DNA of 64,000 bases from Streptomyces humidus (GTDB taxonomy: Bacteria; Actinomycetota; Actinomycetes; Streptomycetales; Streptomycetaceae): NCBI RefSeq assembly GCF_014649655.1, contig NZ_BMTL01000029.1, positions 1-64,000 on the forward strand, written 5' to 3'. Below are positions 61,549-64,000 of the stretch, piece after piece. A program made the position numbers and the translations under genes. Position 1 is the first letter of the stretch, and each line of letters starts with the position of its first letter. The notes beneath the pieces are model-generated. The model made no database searches and was not told the DNA's origin. It was given only the letters and a program-made list of their open reading frames with translations.

Positions 61549-62715
61549 ATGAGTTACCAGCCCACCCCCGACGACAGGTTCACCTTCGGCCTGTGGACCG
61601 TCGGCTGGCAGGGGAGGGACCCGTTCGGCGACGCCACTCGGCGCGCCCTCGACCCGGTCGAGACGGTGACGCGCCTGGCCGAGCTGGGCGCCTACGGCGT
61701 GACCTTCCACGACGACGACCTGATCCCGTTCGGGTCCTCCGACAGCGAGCGCGAGGAGCACATCAAGCGCTTCCGCCAGGCTCTGGACACCACCGGCATG
61801 ACCGTCCCGATGGCCACCACCAACCTGTTCACGCACCCCGTCTTCAAGGACGGCGCCTTCACGGCGAACGACCGTGACGTGCGCCGCTACGCCCTGCGCA
61901 AGACGATCCGCAACATCGATCTGGCCGCCGAGCTGGGTGCGAAGACCTATGTCGCCTGGGGCGGCCGTGAGGGCTCGGAGTCCGGTGCCGCCAAGGACGT
62001 GCGTGTGGCGCTCGACCGCATGAAGGAGGCTTTCGACCTCCTCGGCGAGTACGTGACGGCCCAGGGCTACGACCTGAAGTTCGCCATCGAGCCCAAGCCG
62101 AACGAGCCGCGCGGCGACATCCTGCTGCCCACGGTCGGCCACGCCCTGGCCTTCATCGAGCGCCTGGAGCGCCCGGAGCTGTACGGCGTCAACCCCGAGG
62201 TCGGCCACGAGCAGATGGCCGGGCTGAACTTCCCGCACGGCATCGCGCAGGCGCTGTGGGCGGGCAAGCTCTTCCACATCGACCTCAACGGCCAGTCCGG
62301 CATCAAGTACGACCAGGACCTGCGCTTCGGCGCCGGCGACCTGCGTGCCGCGTTCTGGCTGGTCGACCTGCTGGAGAGTGCCGGCTACGCGGGCCCGAAG
62401 CACTTCGACTTCAAGCCGCCGCGCACCGAGGACCTCGACGGCGTGTGGGCGTCGGCCGCGGGCTGCATGCGCAACTACCTGATCCTCAAGGACCGCGCGG
62501 CCGCCTTCCGCGGCGACCCGGAGGTCCAGGAGGCCCTGCGCGCCTCGCGTCTCGACGAGCTGGCCCAGGCCACCGCCGCCGACGGACTGCAGAGTCTGCT
62601 CGCCGACCGCACCGCCTTCGAGGACTTCGACCCCGAGGCGGCCGCAGCCCGGGGGATGGCCTTCGAGCACCTCGACCAGCTCGCCATGGACCACCTCCTC
62701 GGCGCTCGGGGCTGA
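61549..62715 (+). CDS. xylA: Xylose isomerase
   Basis: The 388-residue protein is a class I xylose isomerase of the actinobacterial type: FTFGLWTVGWQGRDPFG start, the catalytic His in VTFHDDDL, WGGREGSE, the metal ligands in FAIEPKPNEPRGD and NPEVGHEQMAG, and LFHIDLNGQ and KHFDFKPPRTED near the end. It converts D-xylose to D-xylulose. AAGGAG lies 8 bp before the ATG. It is divergent from xylB. Confidence 0.98.
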   Translation: MSYQPTPDDRFTFGLWTVGWQGRDPFGDATRRALDPVETVTRLAELGAYGVTFHDDDLIPFGSSDSEREEHIKRFRQALDTTGMTVPMATTNLFTHPVFKDGAFTANDRDVRRYALRKTIRNIDLAAELGAKTYVAWGGREGSESGAAKDVRVALDRMKEAFDLLGEYVTAQGYDLKFAIEPKPNEPRGDILLPTVGHALAFIERLERPELYGVNPEVGHEQMAGLNFPHGIAQALWAGKLFHIDLNGQSGIKYDQDLRFGAGDLRAAFWLVDLLESAGYAGPKHFDFKPPRTEDLDGVWASAAGCMRNYLILKDRAAAFRGDPEVQEALRASRLDELAQATAADGLQSLLADRTAFEDFDPEAAAARGMAFEHLDQLAMDHLLGARG

Positions 62716-62723
62716 AACAACCG

Positions 62724-62770
62724 CACACACGCGCGCGTGTGTGTACGGCCGAGGGGGCCGCACACACGCG
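62724..62770. terminator. Three-arm alternative hairpin after xylA
   Basis: Arms A (CACACACGCG, 62724-62733), B (CGCGTGTGTG, 62734-62743) and C (CACACACGCG, 62761-62770) are exact complements, so B can pair with A or with C; the B-C hairpin gains a second stem CGGCC/GGCCG. It begins 9 bp after the xylA stop and most simply acts as a terminator. Confidence 0.7.
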
Positions 62771-62910
62771 TGCCGCCGGACGTTCGCGTCCGGCGGCCGA
62801 CGGAACCTCCGGGCGCAATACGCCGGAATCATGTCCTCCGTGACCTGAACCGGTATCAACTCGCGCGCGGGGGTCGCCTCCTGGACGGGCCCACGGTCAG
62901 GCTGGGCGGT

Positions 62911-63363
62911 ATGGCCCTACCGCCCGTACCGCCTCAGCCGCCCGTACCGCCGGGTGACATGCCGCCTCCCGGCGGCTTCGGACCGCCCACCGCCCCTTAC
63001 GCGGCCGGGACGGCCGACGGCCCGGGCGGTCCCGGCCGGCCCAGGAAGCCGCTCTTCGTGGTGCTCGTCCTGCTGATCGTGGCCGGTGTCGTGCTCGCCG
63101 TCGTGCTGACGGCCTCGAACGACCGCTCCCCGGACGACGCGCCGGGCCCCGGGGACAGCGCCACGACCTCTCCGAAGCCTTCCGCCAGCCTTCCGGTGGA
63201 ACTGCCCAGCGGCTTCCCGGGCGAACTGCCGTCGCACCTCCCCACCGGCTTGCCCACGCAGTTGCCGAGCACTCTGCCGACCGAGTTGCCGAGCGGACTC
63301 CCGACGGAGTTTCCGAGTGGACTGGAGTCGCTGCTGCCACAGGCGGCGGAGCCTGCTTCGTAG
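62911..63363 (+). CDS. Small Pro-rich single-pass membrane protein with tetrapeptide-repeat tail
   Basis: The 150-residue protein has a Pro/Gly-rich N-terminus (about 45 residues), a basic stop (GRPRKP), one membrane helix (LFVVLVLLIVAGVVLAVVLTA) and an extracellular tail built of near-regular four-residue units of the LPSG/LPTG/LPTE type (about residues 95-140). ATG at 62911 begins family-like sequence; no strong ribosome site was seen and the frame is open upstream to 62737. Such proteins are common but unstudied in Streptomyces. Function unknown. Confidence 0.65.
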   Translation: MALPPVPPQPPVPPGDMPPPGGFGPPTAPYAAGTADGPGGPGRPRKPLFVVLVLLIVAGVVLAVVLTASNDRSPDDAPGPGDSATTSPKPSASLPVELPSGFPGELPSHLPTGLPTQLPSTLPTELPSGLPTEFPSGLESLLPQAAEPAS

Positions 63364-63366
63364 CCG

Positions 63367-63618
63367 GCGTCACCGACCGCGCGGCAGCCGCACGTACGCG
63401 AACGACGCAGCGATGCCGCTGTTCGACCAGCCGCCCCTGGGCGTGGAAGGCATCCTTCGCCGTCCGTCATCCCGTAGACGTAGACGTTGTCCTTGATGAG
63501 GGCCGGAGTGGCGCGGTCCGAGAGCAGAGGCACGCACCGAACGGTGTGCTGTCTGGAGGTGAAAGCGGAGCGGCGGCCGTCTGCCGGACCGACACGGCGC
63601 TGAGGACGATATGCGAAC
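63367..63618 (-). pseudogene. Short remnant of a beta-propeller-like (PQQ-repeat) protein
   Basis: On the minus strand near 63550-63440 one frame reads VRCVPLLSDRATPALIKDNV followed by YVYGMTDGEG, reminiscent of a blade of PQQ-like beta-propeller proteins (S-x-P-A-x-x-x-x-x-V-Y-V-x-x-x-D-G). Nothing on either side continues it. The identity is weak. Confidence 0.3.
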
Positions 63619-64000
63619 TCAGTCAGGGAATGCGCTTCCTTCGCCGCCGGGCCGCGCGGTGGCCAGGGCCGTCGCCGGATCGTGGGCGGCGCCGCCCGCA
63701 GGTGTCCAGCGGCCGCCCTCCTCGCGGAACGGCCACCAGCGACCGTCCCGCCCCAACCGCAGTTGACAGCCCGTGCCCACGGCCGTCCACCGATTTCCCC
63801 GCTCTTGCAGCAGAGGCCGTTCGTCCTCCTCCCAGGCCGAGTCCAGCGCCGCACGCGCGCGTACGAGCGCTTCGCCCTCGACGGTCCACTCCTCCTCGAG
63901 GACCGACAACGCGGACGCGCCTCCGTGCGCCCAGGCGCGCACCCCCAGTTCGAGCTGCTCCCGGTCACGCCCCGACCCGGCGGCGAGCCGGCCGGCCACG
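63619..64000 (-). CDS. C-terminal part of a probable SWIM zinc-finger family protein (5' end outside window)
   Basis: The frame runs from the right edge to a stop at 63619 and gives about 127 residues: a charged helical part (LSVLEEEWTVEGEALVRAR) and a final CQLRLGRDGRWWPFREEGGRW ending segment. This tail is typical of the SWIM zinc-finger proteins found beside SNF2-type helicase genes in Streptomyces. The zinc finger itself would lie beyond the window, so the call rests on the C-terminus alone. Confidence 0.6.
   Translation of the reverse strand, partial: VAGRLAAGSGRDREQLELGVRAWAHGGASALSVLEEEWTVEGEALVRARAALDSAWEEDERPLLQERGNRWTAVGTGCQLRLGRDGRWWPFREEGGRWTPAGGAAHDPATALATARPGGEGSAFPD

Noticed and set aside
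59935..62859. 974-codon minus-strand frame over xylB and xylA
   Set aside because: It is a shadow frame; both kinase and isomerase are fully supported in other frames.

Overview
The window is very GC-rich, uses GTG starts freely, packs genes into ATGA/GTGA overlaps and carries rare TTA (bldA-type) codons mainly in regulators. Together with a modular type I polyketide synthase, giant LuxR-type (LAL) regulators, a CebR-like operator and a ROK-controlled xylose locus, this points to a Streptomyces or close actinobacterial relative. No rRNA, tRNA, CRISPR array or intact insertion sequence was found.

1-25.7 kb is the right part of a polyketide cluster. The PKS open at the left edge ends in one working malonyl-type module (KS-AT-DH*-KR-ACP, DH probably dead) and one strongly decayed module (intact KS, but AT, DH and KR without key residues, then an ACP). 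There is no thioesterase domain. A KASIII-like protein with Ser in place of the catalytic Cys follows at once and is a candidate for chain release or acyl transfer. Then come a DrrAB-like ABC exporter, two deoxysugar genes (4-ketoreductase, 2,3-dehydratase), a Sfp-type phosphopantetheinyl transferase coupled to a metallophosphoesterase, a type II thioesterase, and a three-gene LAL operon. In that operon the middle gene lacks an HTH and carries two TTA codons, and only the last has a canonical P-loop. The product is probably a glycosylated polyketide; other sugar genes and glycosyltransferases must lie to the left.

25.7-31.8 kb holds two paralogous histidine kinases, one OmpR-type response regulator and a PucR-type regulator. 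31.8-38.5 kb is a mosaic: a small secreted protein, an HTH/DUF2690 membrane protein, a lytic polysaccharide monooxygenase behind a perfect CebR-type box, a BlaI-family pseudogene, two TerD-family genes that each carry the same dyad operator, tatA, a GlsB/YeaQ membrane protein and a GNAT remnant. A SpoIIE-type phosphatase with its own kinase-like ATPase domain follows at 38.5-40.6 kb.

40.6-54.9 kb is an aromatic-degradation region, nearly all on the minus strand: CoA-transferase pair, MFS transporter, two FAH-family hydrolases, extradiol-type dioxygenase, ACMSD-like amidohydrolase, FAD monooxygenase, cyclase-family hydrolase, flavin/2Fe-2S reductase, HutD-like cupin and Rieske oxygenase. A divergent GntR/FCD regulator faces the Rieske gene across a 26-bp perfect palindrome. 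The region is littered with remnants (SDR, LysR, solute-binding protein), suggesting that it was assembled and is now being trimmed.

55.3-64.0 kb carries an acetaldehyde dehydrogenase-like gene with a GAF regulator, the xylose locus (xylA divergent from xylB and a ROK repressor), a small Pro-rich membrane protein and, running off the right edge, the C-terminus of a probable SWIM zinc-finger protein.
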